From: Ruminiclostridium cellobioparum DSM 1351 = ATCC 15832
Lineage (GTDB): Bacteria > Bacillota > Clostridia > Acetivibrionales > DSM-1351
Length of the DNA stretch: 64,000 bases
NCBI RefSeq assembly: GCF_000621505.1
Contig: NZ_KK211292.1
Coordinates: 1 to 64,000, forward strand
Direction: 5' to 3'
Notes under the pieces: model-generated
Told to the model about the DNA's origin: nothing
Seen by the model: only the letters and a program-made list of their open reading frames with translations
The model's database searches: none
Program-made: the position numbers and the translations under genes
Part shown: positions 39,286 through 48,260 of the stretch, one piece after another
Layout of the letters: every line of letters starts with the position of its first letter
How positions within the stretch are numbered: the first letter of the stretch is position 1

Positions 39286-40776
39286 TCAATTCCCGCGGAG
39301 TATCACAAGCTTCCTGTTAAACAGACGCTTGAAAGTATTTTTGCAATCCAGGGCGGCTGCCATTTCCTGGTCGGCCTTACTTGTGGTTTTGAGCGTCAGC
39401 ACAACAGAAGCTTCAGTTATGGTGCAGTTTATATTTTCTACATTGCCATTTAACTTCAAATCCAATTTTTCAGAGATTTTAAGCAAAATGCCCAACTGCT
39501 GGATGAAATGCACATCTGTTTGGTCAATAAGAGATTTATAAGCCTGAAGGTCTATCTTAAATTCGTCTTTTCTGTGCAGGGCGGCTGCGTAGGCTGCCAT
39601 AAGCAGTTCTTTATGTGACAAACCGCTTAATCTGGAATTCATAATAATATTAAAAGTGTGTTTATGGTGATCGTAAAAATTTATCTTTATCCCGGAATCA
39701 TGGAGCAAAGCAGAGGTCTTTATCACTTTGCCGGCATCTGCAGCCTGACAGAACAAGGGTTTCAGCTGGGTGTACAAACTGCTGCAAAGCTTGTGTAGAT
39801 GACAGGCATGTTTTTGTTCCACATCAAGGTTGACCATGGCATTTTCAAGGGAATAATCCAACACATTCTCAACAGGGGTTTTCTTCCTGAGTATGTTTTC
39901 AAACAGCAGGCCCTCTCTGACACCGCTTCCGCTCAAAAAAATATCTTTGGTGCTGCAGAGATTTATAATATACTGTATTGCGGCAATGGGCCCGATAAAT
40001 ATGTCGGCTCTGTCATTTGACAGGCCCTTTATTTTTTTCAGCTTTCCTGACAATAAATCAATGGTAATAAAGTGTATCTCCTGTATATCGGTATCACTAA
40101 GCCGGTAATTGTGTACGTTGTCAATGGGATAGTCCTTACGTTTTCTGTCGATTTTACCGATGTTTCTGAAGGTTCCCCCTATACCTATGACTGGAAGCCC
40201 TTTAGCCTGATAAATCCAGGGGATATCGGCCGTTATTCTGCCGAAGGCATGGGTAAATCCTGCAGGATTGTTTAAATACATTTCGGTTAAGGATATTGAG
40301 CCGTAGGGTATGCTTATTGAATATTCTATTTCTCTGGCTTTAACCAGTATCAGCTCCATACTGCTCCCGCCGATGTCCATCATCAGGCAGTCCGCAATTT
40401 CCATGCTGTTTATAACTCCCGCATAGTCGTAATAGGCCTCTTCTTCTCCCGAAAGTACCCTTACCTCCACACCGGCACGGGAGCGGACAAGCTCCAGAAA
40501 AGCGTTTTGGTTGGAGGCTCGTCTGACAGCTTCAGTTGCAACAGCAATTATATTTTGTACACAGTAGGAGTCACAGATTGCTTTAAAACTGATGACAGTA
40601 TCTACGGCTTTATTCATTCTGAGGGGATCAAGACTGCTGCCGGCCCCCATATCCTTGCCGAGACGCACGGATTCCTTAAGCTCATATAATATTCTAAAAT
40701 ATTTATCACATTTTATTTCAACAATAATCAACCTTACAGAGTTGGAACCTATATCTATAATGCCTGTTCTGGTCAT
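39286..40776 (-). CDS. Ppx/GppA exopolyphosphatase-type phosphatase with HD-like C-terminus
   Basis: 496 residues. The ASKHA-fold N-terminus has IDIGSNSVRLIIVEI (6-20), the phosphate-binding MDIGGSSMELILV (near 140), and VIGIGGTFRNIGKI (near 220). The C-terminal third has an HD-type arrangement (LLHDSGIKINFYDHHKHT, LHRKDEFK). Such enzymes hydrolyse polyphosphate or pppGpp. AAAGGAG precedes ATG 40776. It is divergent from a paralogue that lies next to ppk, which supports polyphosphate metabolism as the context. Confidence 0.9.
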   Translation of the reverse strand: MTRTGIIDIGSNSVRLIIVEIKCDKYFRILYELKESVRLGKDMGAGSSLDPLRMNKAVDTVISFKAICDSYCVQNIIAVATEAVRRASNQNAFLELVRSRAGVEVRVLSGEEEAYYDYAGVINSMEIADCLMMDIGGSSMELILVKAREIEYSISIPYGSISLTEMYLNNPAGFTHAFGRITADIPWIYQAKGLPVIGIGGTFRNIGKIDRKRKDYPIDNVHNYRLSDTDIQEIHFITIDLLSGKLKKIKGLSNDRADIFIGPIAAIQYIINLCSTKDIFLSGSGVREGLLFENILRKKTPVENVLDYSLENAMVNLDVEQKHACHLHKLCSSLYTQLKPLFCQAADAGKVIKTSALLHDSGIKINFYDHHKHTFNIIMNSRLSGLSHKELLMAAYAAALHRKDEFKIDLQAYKSLIDQTDVHFIQQLGILLKISEKLDLKLNGNVENINCTITEASVVLTLKTTSKADQEMAAALDCKNTFKRLFNRKLVILRGN

Positions 40777-40848
40777 AAGTGCTCCTTTATTATCAGCTGG
40801 ATGTTCTACACAATTTTAACACAAATCCTGAATTTCATGTTAAAAATT

Positions 40849-40873
40849 CAGTGTTAACTTTAAGTTAATACTG
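40849..40873. promoter_or_regulatory. Palindrome between divergent ppx genes
   Basis: CAGTGTTAACTT and AAGTTAATACTG form an interrupted palindrome with one G-T mismatch. GTTAA occurs at 40839, 40853 and 40864, the last two 11 bp apart, which resembles the TTAACA direct-repeat boxes of PhoP in B. subtilis. A shared operator for the polyphosphate genes is plausible. Confidence 0.45.
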
Positions 40874-40902
40874 TTGTTGGTAATTGTCATATATTGTAGA
40901 AT
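40874..40902 (+). promoter_or_regulatory. Candidate promoter for the ppx2-ppk operon
   Basis: TTGTTG (40874-40879), a 17 bp spacer, TAGAAT (40897-40902), directly next to the palindrome. Confidence 0.45.
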
Positions 40903-40935
40903 TTGAATATGGAACATATGCGGGAGGGGTTATAT

Positions 40936-42489
40936 TTGTCTGAAAAATACAGTACCATAGCGGCAATTGATATAGGATCCAATAAAATCAGCATGACCAT
41001 GGCTGAAATCTCTCCGGGCGGTAAAGTAAAGTTTATTGAGGATGTAAAAATATCATCCTCAATTGGCAAGGATACCTTTAACGACGGCAGGATATCGGCA
41101 GGGACCATTTATGAAACCTGTGAGATACTGAAAAAATTTACTCTTCTGATGAAGGACTACGGAATAGAAAAGCATGTGGCTATTGCAACTAGCGGGTTAA
41201 GGGAAGCGGAAAACAGTGAGTATATAATAGATCAAATCGGTATAAAGACAGGAATCAGGGTTGAGATAATCAATAATGCACAGGAGAGGTATTATAGCTA
41301 TCTGGCTTTAAAAAATAAACTGAATGAGAAAAAATATCTTCATAACAAACCGGTTCTGGTTGTCAACATCTCCTCAGGGGGAGTGGAAGTGTCGGTGCAG
41401 AGAAACGGCAGGCTGATTTTTACCGAATATCTGAAGCTGGGCTCCCTCAGATTGAGAGAAATGCTGGCAGGCCTGGAGTCAATGTCTATTGACTATCCCA
41501 GGATAATGGAAGAATTTATTGAGAGCAAGCTTTACTTGATAAAGAGCAGCATAAGGAGCATGAAAATAAGGAATTTCATTGGTCTTGGCGGAGAGATGCA
41601 AACCATACTCGGCATCATTCAAAAGGATATATCACTTGCCGGGGAAGAGGTTCCCCAGATAAAGACCGGTGTAGTGACCGATTTGTATAATAAGCTGAAA
41701 GGCATGAGTATAAATCAGATTACCGATTTTTATGATATAAGCAGAGGAGAAGCTGAAATATTACTGCCCACTGTGATTCTTTTCAATTCCTTCATAAAGA
41801 TGACCAAAGCGGAAGAAATACTGGCACCGGCTGCTTCCCACAGGTACGGGCTCTTATACGATATTGCCGACAGAAGTACTTCCGGCGGAGGCAGTTCCAA
41901 TTCCAATATAATAAATGCAGTGTGGAAAATTGCAAAAAAATACGGTGTGGATAAAAAACATGCGTCATATGTTGTTAAAACAGCACTTTCCATTTTTGAT
42001 CAAAGCCTTGAAACCAGCAAACTTGATATAAAAGACCGGCTGTATCTGCAAATAGCAGCCATCCTTCATGATGCCGGGAATTATGCCGGATTTACCAGGC
42101 ATGAGAAGCAGACCTACAACATTATAAAAATGCAGAGTATTCTTGGAATTTCAGACGAAGAGCAGAGAATTATAGCAAATGTCGCTTATTACCACACATC
42201 AAAAATTCCGTCCAGGCTCCATAAGAACTATGTAGATCTCAATGATAAAGATAAGATCAGAGTGGCAAAGCTATCGGCCATACTAAAATTTGCCGAATCG
42301 ATGGACAGCTCCCACACACAAAAAATCAAAAGCCTGAAAATAAGTAAAGATAATGATCTGCTCACGTTTTATGTATATTCTGCCAGGGACATTCAGCTGG
42401 AAAAATGGTCGGTTGAAGAAAATGTTGATTATTTCGAAGAGGTTATGGGCATAAAGCCATATATACAAATAGTTAACAGTGACAATTAA
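40936..42489 (+). CDS. Second Ppx/GppA-HD protein, with altered phosphate loop
   Basis: 517 residues from TTG 40936, with GGGAGGGG 6 nt upstream; ATG codons further upstream lack a ribosome site. N-terminal AAIDIGSNKISMTMAEI is intact, but the second phosphate loop reads VVNISSGGVEVS, where the family usually has D-x-G-G-G/S-S/T-E. The Asp is replaced by Asn and the acidic residue is shifted. The third loop is FIGLGGEMQTI. The C-terminal HD region (AAILHDAGNYAGFTRHEKQT, YYHTSK) is intact. It lies 23 nt before ppk, so the two should be co-expressed. Polyphosphatase activity may be reduced or replaced by an HD or regulatory role. Confidence 0.85.
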   Translation: MSEKYSTIAAIDIGSNKISMTMAEISPGGKVKFIEDVKISSSIGKDTFNDGRISAGTIYETCEILKKFTLLMKDYGIEKHVAIATSGLREAENSEYIIDQIGIKTGIRVEIINNAQERYYSYLALKNKLNEKKYLHNKPVLVVNISSGGVEVSVQRNGRLIFTEYLKLGSLRLREMLAGLESMSIDYPRIMEEFIESKLYLIKSSIRSMKIRNFIGLGGEMQTILGIIQKDISLAGEEVPQIKTGVVTDLYNKLKGMSINQITDFYDISRGEAEILLPTVILFNSFIKMTKAEEILAPAASHRYGLLYDIADRSTSGGGSSNSNIINAVWKIAKKYGVDKKHASYVVKTALSIFDQSLETSKLDIKDRLYLQIAAILHDAGNYAGFTRHEKQTYNIIKMQSILGISDEEQRIIANVAYYHTSKIPSRLHKNYVDLNDKDKIRVAKLSAILKFAESMDSSHTQKIKSLKISKDNDLLTFYVYSARDIQLEKWSVEENVDYFEEVMGIKPYIQIVNSDN

Positions 42490-42512
42490 TTAAGCGTATA
42501 AATGGAGGCAAT

Positions 42513-44588
42513 ATGACAAGTCAATGTGTTCAAAGTAAATATATAAACAGGGAATTAAGCTGGCTGGAGTTTAACAGGAAGGTGTTTGATGAGGCGCAGG
42601 ATCTTACAAATCCTTTGTTGGAGAGACTGAAGTTTCTGGTGATAGCATGTGCGAATCTTGATGAATTCTTTATGGTCAGAGTTGCGCCTCTTTATGAGCA
42701 GGTAATTGCAGGCCTGGACAAGACCGATCCTTCGGGACTGACACCCGGCGGGCAGCTGGACAGGGTATTGGCCAGAACACAGGACATGTTTTCGGATATT
42801 TACCGCTGTTACAATAGTTTACTTTTGCCTGAAATGAAAAGTCAGGGAATAATACTGGCCAAACCGGCGGATTTAACCGACAGTCAGAAGGCTTTCATAG
42901 ATGTCTATTACCAAAAAAACGTGTATCCGGTTTTAACTCCAATGGTGGTTGATCAGGGCAGACCCTTTCCCCTGATTTTAAATAAGACACTGAACATTGC
43001 CATCCTTGTGCAGGATAAGGAGGACTCGGAAGGAGAACCGCTGTTTGCCACCGTCCAGGTTCCGTCGGTCCTCAACAGGCTGATAGAATTACCCGCAGCA
43101 GATGAGAACAAGTATTTCATTTTGCTTGAGGACATGATCAGGATGAAGCTGGATTCCCTGTTTACAGGACATAATGTAATATCCTCCAGCTGTTACAGGA
43201 TAACCAGGAATGCCGATCTTACACTGGATGAGGAGGAGTCGGAGGACTTGCTGAGCACAATAGAGGATTCCCTGAAGCAAAGAAAATGGGGCGCGGCGGC
43301 AAGGCTGGAAGTGGAACAGGACATAGAGGAAAACCTTTTGAAAATACTGGAGGAGGAAATAGAGGTAAGCCGGGATAAACTGTTCGCTGTGGACGGGCCT
43401 GTGGATCTTACGTTATTAATGAAGGTTTATGAGATAAAAAACTTTGACAACTTAAGATATGTACCCAGGCCTCCGGTGCATAATGAGGATTTTGAAAATT
43501 GCGAGGATATCTTTGAGCTGATAGCCAAAAAGGATGTCCTGGTCCATCATCCCTATGAAGCGTTTGATCCCATAATAGAATTGATAAGACAGGCCGCAAC
43601 TGATCCGGATGTTCTGGCCATAAAACAGACTTTGTACAGGGTAAGCGGAAAATCCCCAATTATTGATGAATTGATAAGGGCGGCCGAACAGGGTAAACAG
43701 GTCACGGTACTTGTAGAACTGAAGGCCAGGTTTGATGAGCACAATAACATAATATGGGCAAAGCGCCTGGAAAAGGCGGGCTGTCACGTCATATACGGGC
43801 TTGTGGGGCTGAAAACCCATTGTAAGGTCTTATTGATAGTGAGGCGGGAGGAAAACGAATTAAAAAGATATGTTCACATGGGCACTGGCAACTATAATGA
43901 TGTGACTGCAAAAATTTATACCGATTTGGGTCTTTTTACCTCCAACCCATATATGGGGGCCGATGCTTCGGCTCTATTCAATATGCTTTCAGGTTATTCA
44001 AAGCCCACGAACCTTTTTAAAACGGCAATATCCCCTCTGAATATGCGTGATAAATTTATGAGATTGATTAAAAAAGAAGAGGAGAATGCCGCAAGAGGCC
44101 AAAAGGCCAGAATTATTGCAAAAATGAATTCTCTTGTTGATGAAGGAATAATAAATGCACTTTACAGTGCCTCCTGTGCAGGTGTACAAATAGATCTCAT
44201 TGTGAGGGGAATATGTTGTCTGAGACCGGGGCTTCCGGGAGTATCGGAAAATATCAGGGTGATGAGCATTGTCGGCAGGTATCTGGAACACAGCCGGATA
44301 TACTACTTTTACAGTGGAGGCGCCCAACTTGTCTTTCTTTCCAGTGCCGACTGGATGACCAGAAATCTTGACAGGAGGGTTGAGCTTCTGTTTCCGGTGG
44401 AAAGTGAAGAGGCCAGGGAAAAGGTATTGAAGATTGTTCAGCTGTGCTTGAAGGATAATGTGAAGGTCAGGGTTTTAAATCCGGACGGTGGCTATACAAA
44501 GGTCAATGCAATCAATGGAGAGGACAGGTGTGACAGCCAGCAGATTTTCTGCAGCATGGCTGAAACAAAGCCGGAATACCGGGCTTGA
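42513..44588 (+). CDS. ppk1: Polyphosphate kinase 1
   Basis: 691 residues, full length. The N-domain starts YINRELSWLEFNRKVFDEA; the head domain follows. The two phospholipase-D-like C domains carry the autophosphorylated histidine region GLKTHCKVLLIV, HMGTGNYNDVTAKIYTDLG, and the second histidine in YLEHSRIYYFY. It makes polyphosphate from ATP reversibly. ATG 42513 has AATGGAGG upstream. Together with the adjacent Ppx-like proteins it forms a synthesis and turnover module. Confidence 0.96.
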   Translation: MTSQCVQSKYINRELSWLEFNRKVFDEAQDLTNPLLERLKFLVIACANLDEFFMVRVAPLYEQVIAGLDKTDPSGLTPGGQLDRVLARTQDMFSDIYRCYNSLLLPEMKSQGIILAKPADLTDSQKAFIDVYYQKNVYPVLTPMVVDQGRPFPLILNKTLNIAILVQDKEDSEGEPLFATVQVPSVLNRLIELPAADENKYFILLEDMIRMKLDSLFTGHNVISSSCYRITRNADLTLDEEESEDLLSTIEDSLKQRKWGAAARLEVEQDIEENLLKILEEEIEVSRDKLFAVDGPVDLTLLMKVYEIKNFDNLRYVPRPPVHNEDFENCEDIFELIAKKDVLVHHPYEAFDPIIELIRQAATDPDVLAIKQTLYRVSGKSPIIDELIRAAEQGKQVTVLVELKARFDEHNNIIWAKRLEKAGCHVIYGLVGLKTHCKVLLIVRREENELKRYVHMGTGNYNDVTAKIYTDLGLFTSNPYMGADASALFNMLSGYSKPTNLFKTAISPLNMRDKFMRLIKKEEENAARGQKARIIAKMNSLVDEGIINALYSASCAGVQIDLIVRGICCLRPGLPGVSENIRVMSIVGRYLEHSRIYYFYSGGAQLVFLSSADWMTRNLDRRVELLFPVESEEAREKVLKIVQLCLKDNVKVRVLNPDGGYTKVNAINGEDRCDSQQIFCSMAETKPEYRA

Positions 44589-44664
44589 GCTGTAATTGAC
44601 TTAGAAATAAAACAATATAGTAGATTTTTTAACGAAAAACTACTTACAAATAAAATAATTATGG

Positions 44665-44670
44665 TATAAT
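44665..44670 (+). promoter_or_regulatory. Extended -10 element before the IscU-like gene
   Basis: ATGGTATAAT with the TG of an extended -10, about 100 bp before the gene; the -35 is poor. The same ATGGTATAA string recurs twice before the chemotaxis gene at 60618-60639. Confidence 0.45.
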
Positions 44671-44767
44671 AAATGCTGGTATTTAACAGCAAATAACACC
44701 ATTAAAAATGGCTAAAAATGGCTAATGAATTAAAATTTTAAAATAGTTATGTGAAGGGGGAACTCAA

Positions 44768-45460
44768 ATGAATTACTCACATGAAGTAGAAAATATGTGT
44801 GTTGTTAAAAAGGGTCCAGATCATGGTCCTGCGCCAATACCTGAAGAGGGTAGGTGGGTAAAAGCAAAAGAAATCAAAGACATTTCAGGATTGTCACACG
44901 GTATAGGCTGGTGTGCACCTCAACAGGGAACCTGTAAGTTAACTTTGAATGTCAAGGATGGTATCATCGAAGAATCATTGGTTGAAACAATCGGTTGTTC
45001 AGGTATGACCCATTCGGCAGCTATGGCAGCTGAAATTTTGCAAGGTAAAACTATTCTTGAAGCTTTGAATACCGACCTTGTTTGCGATGCTATAAATGTT
45101 GCAATGAGAGAAATATTCAAGCAGTTGGCATATGGCAGAACTCAGTCGGCTTTCTCGGAAGGCGGTCTTCCAGTAGGCGCAGGTCTTGAAGATCTGGGCA
45201 AGGGCTTGCGTTCACAGGTGGGAACAATGTTTGCAACAAAGGCCAAGGGTGTCAGATACCTTGAAATGGCCGAAGGTTACATATTGAACATCGGACTGGA
45301 CAGCGACAATGAAATAATCGGGTACAAGTTTGTACACCTTGGAAAAATGATGGATATGATCAAAAAGGGTGTAGATCCCAAGGAAGCTTATGAGAAGAAC
45401 ATAAGCACATACGGAAGATTTGCCGAAGCGGTTAAAGTAATTGATCCAAGACACGAATAA
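44768..45460 (+). CDS. IscU/NifU-like iron-sulfur scaffold protein
   Basis: 230 residues. The NifU-N-like core includes C49 (GIGWCAPQQG), C56, C77 in VETIGCSGMTHSAAMAAEIL, and C106, enough to ligate a transient cluster. It is longer than classical IscU and lacks the usual IscS partner nearby. It is followed 21 nt later by a GGGtGRT protein, a pairing I recall as recurrent in Clostridia. ATG 44768 follows AAGGGGG. The role as an Fe-S scaffold is by homology; the specific client is unknown. Confidence 0.82.
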   Translation: MNYSHEVENMCVVKKGPDHGPAPIPEEGRWVKAKEIKDISGLSHGIGWCAPQQGTCKLTLNVKDGIIEESLVETIGCSGMTHSAAMAAEILQGKTILEALNTDLVCDAINVAMREIFKQLAYGRTQSAFSEGGLPVGAGLEDLGKGLRSQVGTMFATKAKGVRYLEMAEGYILNIGLDSDNEIIGYKFVHLGKMMDMIKKGVDPKEAYEKNISTYGRFAEAVKVIDPRHE

Positions 45461-45481
45461 TTAAAGAGAGAGGTGAATACT

Positions 45482-46480
45482 GTGGTTAGATTTGAAGGTT
45501 ATGAAAGAAGAATAGCTCAAATAGAAAAATGTTTAGCCGAGTACGGATTTAAGAGCCTTGAAGAGGTTAAGGATGTCTGTACTGCCAGAGGTATAGATGT
45601 GGATGCAATTGTCAGAGGAATACAGCCGATAGCATTTGAAAATGCAGTATGGGCTTATACTCTTGGTTGCGGTATAGCAATTAAAAAAGGCGTAAAGACA
45701 GCTGCCGAAGCTGCAGAAGCAATAGGACTCGGATTGCAGGCTTTCTGTATTCCCGGCTCGGTTGCCGACTCAAGAAAAGTTGGTATAGGCCACGGAAATC
45801 TTGCAGCAATGCTTCTTAAAGAAGAAACCAAATGCTTCTGCTTCCTTGCAGGACATGAATCCTTTGCGGCCGCAGAAGGTGCTATCGGCATAGCAAAGAC
45901 AGCCAACAAGGTAAGAAAGGAACCGCTCCAGGTTATATTGAACGGACTTGGTAAGGATGCCGCTTACATAATTTCAAGGGTAAACGGTTTTACATATGTT
46001 GAAACAGACTACGATTTCTCAAACAACACCTTGAACGTTGTCAGGACAAAGGCTTATTCTAACGGAGACAAGGCAAAGGTTAGAGTATACGGTGCAAATG
46101 ACGTGCTTGAAGGCGTAGCTATAATGATAAAGGAAAACGTTGATGTTTCCATCACCGGTAACTCAACCAACCCGACCAGATTCCAGCACCTGGTTGCAGG
46201 AACTTACAAGAAGTGGTCCCATGAAAACGGAAAGAACTACTTCTCAGTTGCATCAGGCGGAGGAACAGGAAGAACCCTGCATCCTGACAACATGGCTGCA
46301 GGTCCTGCTTCATACGGTCTGACCGACTCAATGGGCAGAATGCACGGTGATGCCCAGTTTGCCGGTTCATCTTCGGTTCCTGCCCACGTTGAAATGATGG
46401 GCCTTATCGGTGCCGGAAACAACCCGATGGTTGGTATGACGGTTGCCGTTGCAGTTGCTGTGGAAGAAACCGCTAAATAA
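45482..46480 (+). CDS. GGGtGRT family protein
   Basis: 332 residues. The eponymous motif SGGGTGRTLHPD is near residue 260, preceded by a long conserved Gly/Ala-rich region. GTG 45482 is chosen because GAGGTG lies 6 nt upstream and MVRFEGYERRIAQIEKCLAE matches the expected family start; GTG 45473 overlaps the ribosome site. Family function is unknown; linkage to the IscU-like scaffold suggests a metal- or cluster-related role. A strong terminator follows. Confidence 0.88.
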   Translation: MVRFEGYERRIAQIEKCLAEYGFKSLEEVKDVCTARGIDVDAIVRGIQPIAFENAVWAYTLGCGIAIKKGVKTAAEAAEAIGLGLQAFCIPGSVADSRKVGIGHGNLAAMLLKEETKCFCFLAGHESFAAAEGAIGIAKTANKVRKEPLQVILNGLGKDAAYIISRVNGFTYVETDYDFSNNTLNVVRTKAYSNGDKAKVRVYGANDVLEGVAIMIKENVDVSITGNSTNPTRFQHLVAGTYKKWSHENGKNYFSVASGGGTGRTLHPDNMAAGPASYGLTDSMGRMHGDAQFAGSSSVPAHVEMMGLIGAGNNPMVGMTVAVAVAVEETAK

Positions 46481-46512
46481 GAGGTTTTATAAAGATTCAT
46501 ACGAGATTATAA

Positions 46513-46563
46513 AAAAACAATGTACGTCATTTTGGAGATATTATGACGTGCATTGTTTTTTTA
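46513..46563 (+). terminator. Terminator after the GGGtGRT gene
   Basis: AACAATGTACGTCAT pairs with ATGACGTGCATTGTT, then a run of T. Confidence 0.92.
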
Positions 46564-46687
46564 TGGACTTTTTAATTGTATAAAGGCAATATACTCTATT
46601 TACAAAAGCCAGTATTTGTATTAAAATGTATAATGATTTGAAAAATTTACATAAATTAGCAATGGGTTTATTGAATAAGGAGTATAA

Positions 46688-47644
46688 ATGTTTGACACTT
46701 TACTACAACACAGCATATTTCAGAAAGTCATAATGAATACATTATTGGTCTCTATTCCGGAAGAATTTTACTTTGTAATGTTTGTATTAATACTGGTAGG
46801 GGAATTTGAATACTGGAAGGAACCGGGCTGTAAAAGGCTTATAAATAAGTTTGACTATTTCAGAGTATTCCTTCCCACCGGTGTTGTTGCTCTATTATCC
46901 AATATTCTCAGATATAACGGTTTAGAAGGTGGAATATATCAATTCATACCTCCTGTAGTGCTTTACATACTGATAGTATTAACCAATGACATTTTTGGGG
47001 ATGCAAGTTGTATGAAATGGATGGGAAAAGCCTTTATATTCCTATTGATCGGTTTTATTTCAATCGGGTTGTCGGAATTTATTTATATGCCGTTTGTACT
47101 GTACAGCACCGGACTCACTATGGAGGAGATATGCAATGACTTCAGACTTTACTTCGGGTTGTCCCTGCCGGCAAGAGTGCTGCAGTATTCAATACTTTTA
47201 TACTTTGTATGCAGGAAAAGAACTTTGCTGAAAGGACAGATGTTCAAGCATATCTTTTCAAATACTAAACTATCAATCATATTCTCTTTGTTTGGGGTAT
47301 TTAATATAGCGTTCATGTTCGTAATGTATAAGGCCGTTGTGTATGATAAAGCTCTTGTGGCTATTCCACTGGCTACACAATTTGTTGTCGTTATCGGTAT
47401 AGTCCTGTTTCCCATTGCGAATATAATAAGTTTGCTGTTGAGCTCCTATTATATCAGAAATTTGGAGGTTAATGACAAAAAGGGCGCCACTGATAAGCTG
47501 GAAAGCTTATATAAAGAAATTCAATTGTATACAAATAATGGAGAATATGATAATATTATGTGGAAATTGAATGAATTTGGCATAGGCATTAAGGAAGTAT
47601 CAAATAGTCTGTATAAAGGTAATACAACAGACTACCGTAGGTAA
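46688..47644 (+). CDS. Polytopic membrane protein, AgrC-sensor-like without kinase domain
   Basis: 318 residues with six or seven membrane spans between about residues 18 and 260, then a 55-residue charged tail (NDKKGATDKLESLYKEI). The N-terminal plan resembles the sensor part of AgrC-type histidine kinases, but no DHp histidine box or ATPase domain follows. AAGGAG lies 7 nt before ATG 46688. The next gene, 26 nt later, encodes an AgrD-like peptide, so this protein is a candidate for its sensing or export. It has no AgrB-like HxxxxC catalytic arrangement that I can see. The family is not recognised with confidence. Confidence 0.6.
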   Translation: MFDTLLQHSIFQKVIMNTLLVSIPEEFYFVMFVLILVGEFEYWKEPGCKRLINKFDYFRVFLPTGVVALLSNILRYNGLEGGIYQFIPPVVLYILIVLTNDIFGDASCMKWMGKAFIFLLIGFISIGLSEFIYMPFVLYSTGLTMEEICNDFRLYFGLSLPARVLQYSILLYFVCRKRTLLKGQMFKHIFSNTKLSIIFSLFGVFNIAFMFVMYKAVVYDKALVAIPLATQFVVVIGIVLFPIANIISLLLSSYYIRNLEVNDKKGATDKLESLYKEIQLYTNNGEYDNIMWKLNEFGIGIKEVSNSLYKGNTTDYRR

Positions 47645-47670
47645 GTTTAAGAGTATAAGGAGGGATGACA

Positions 47671-47790
47671 ATGAAGATATTCTTTTATAGCATCTTATCA
47701 AGTCTTTTGTATATTATAGTATTGTTGTTTGGAGTAAAGCCAGCTTGCATGTGGGGGTTCCACCAGCCAAGAGTACCAAAGATCCAATAG
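47671..47790 (+). CDS. Cyclic-lactone autoinducer precursor (AgrD-like)
   Basis: 39 residues: an amphipathic hydrophobic leader (about 3-22), then KPACMWGFHQPRVPKIQ. The Ala-Cys-x-Trp-Gly-Phe/Tyr-x-Gln-Pro-x-x-Pro pattern is the hallmark of clostridial cyclic lactone autoinducer peptides; C26 would form the thiolactone. AAGGAGGG precedes ATG 47671. It was found by reading the sequence after the membrane gene, being too short for usual ORF cut-offs. A terminator follows at 47870. Agr peptides need AgrB for processing; none is encoded within the neighbouring genes. Confidence 0.85.
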   Translation: MKIFFYSILSSLLYIIVLLFGVKPACMWGFHQPRVPKIQ

Positions 47791-47869
47791 GTATTAACCG
47801 TACCCTTGATGCCTATACCAATTTAATACAGGCTTTATATTTTGCCATGTTTTTTGTTCGGGATATAAA

Positions 47870-47908
47870 GGGAGAACCTTATGCAGTTAATTGCGGGGTT
47901 CTCTTTTT
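47870..47908 (+). terminator. Terminator after the autoinducer gene
   Basis: GAGAACC (47872-47878) pairs with GGTTCTC (47897-47903), then TTTTT. Confidence 0.7.
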
Positions 47909-48158
47909 ATATGGAGAATATAGGGCGGCCCAAAACGAAAAAATCGTATCTTGTGGGCTGACGTGCGGAAAAATAATGCATGGTCAAAAAGCTTGAAGGT
48001 TTAAACCTGTTAATATGCAAAAGTTAAGATGAATTGCGGTTTCAAGACGCTATAATACGTGTATTTTGAGTTATATATCCCAAAGTATTTTTAAAAATGA
48101 TATTTTTATATTGAAAGCCTGCAAAAATAATGATAAAATTATCTTAATTTAAGCAAGG
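47909..48158. other. Intergenic region before the peptide importer
   Basis: No credible gene and no clear promoter pair; AT-rich. The importer's own leader starts within it or after the hairpin at 48159. Confidence 0.4.
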
Positions 48159-48189
48159 ACGCTTAACATTCTTATGTTAAGCGTTTTTA
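48159..48189 (+). terminator. Terminator-like hairpin before the peptide-binding protein gene
   Basis: ACGCTTAACAT-TCTT-ATGTTAAGCGT, a perfect 11 bp stem, then TTTTAATT. It lies 72 bp upstream of the gene and could act as an attenuator. Confidence 0.7.
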
Positions 48190-48260
48190 ATTATGTTTTA
48201 GCACGCTACAGTGTTAGAAGAGAAACATGCTAGATAAAATAATGAAAAGAGGGATTTATC

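Noticed and set aside
47745-47996. 83-codon frame overlapping the autoinducer gene
   Set aside because: It overlaps AgrD in another frame, runs through the terminator and lacks a ribosome site.
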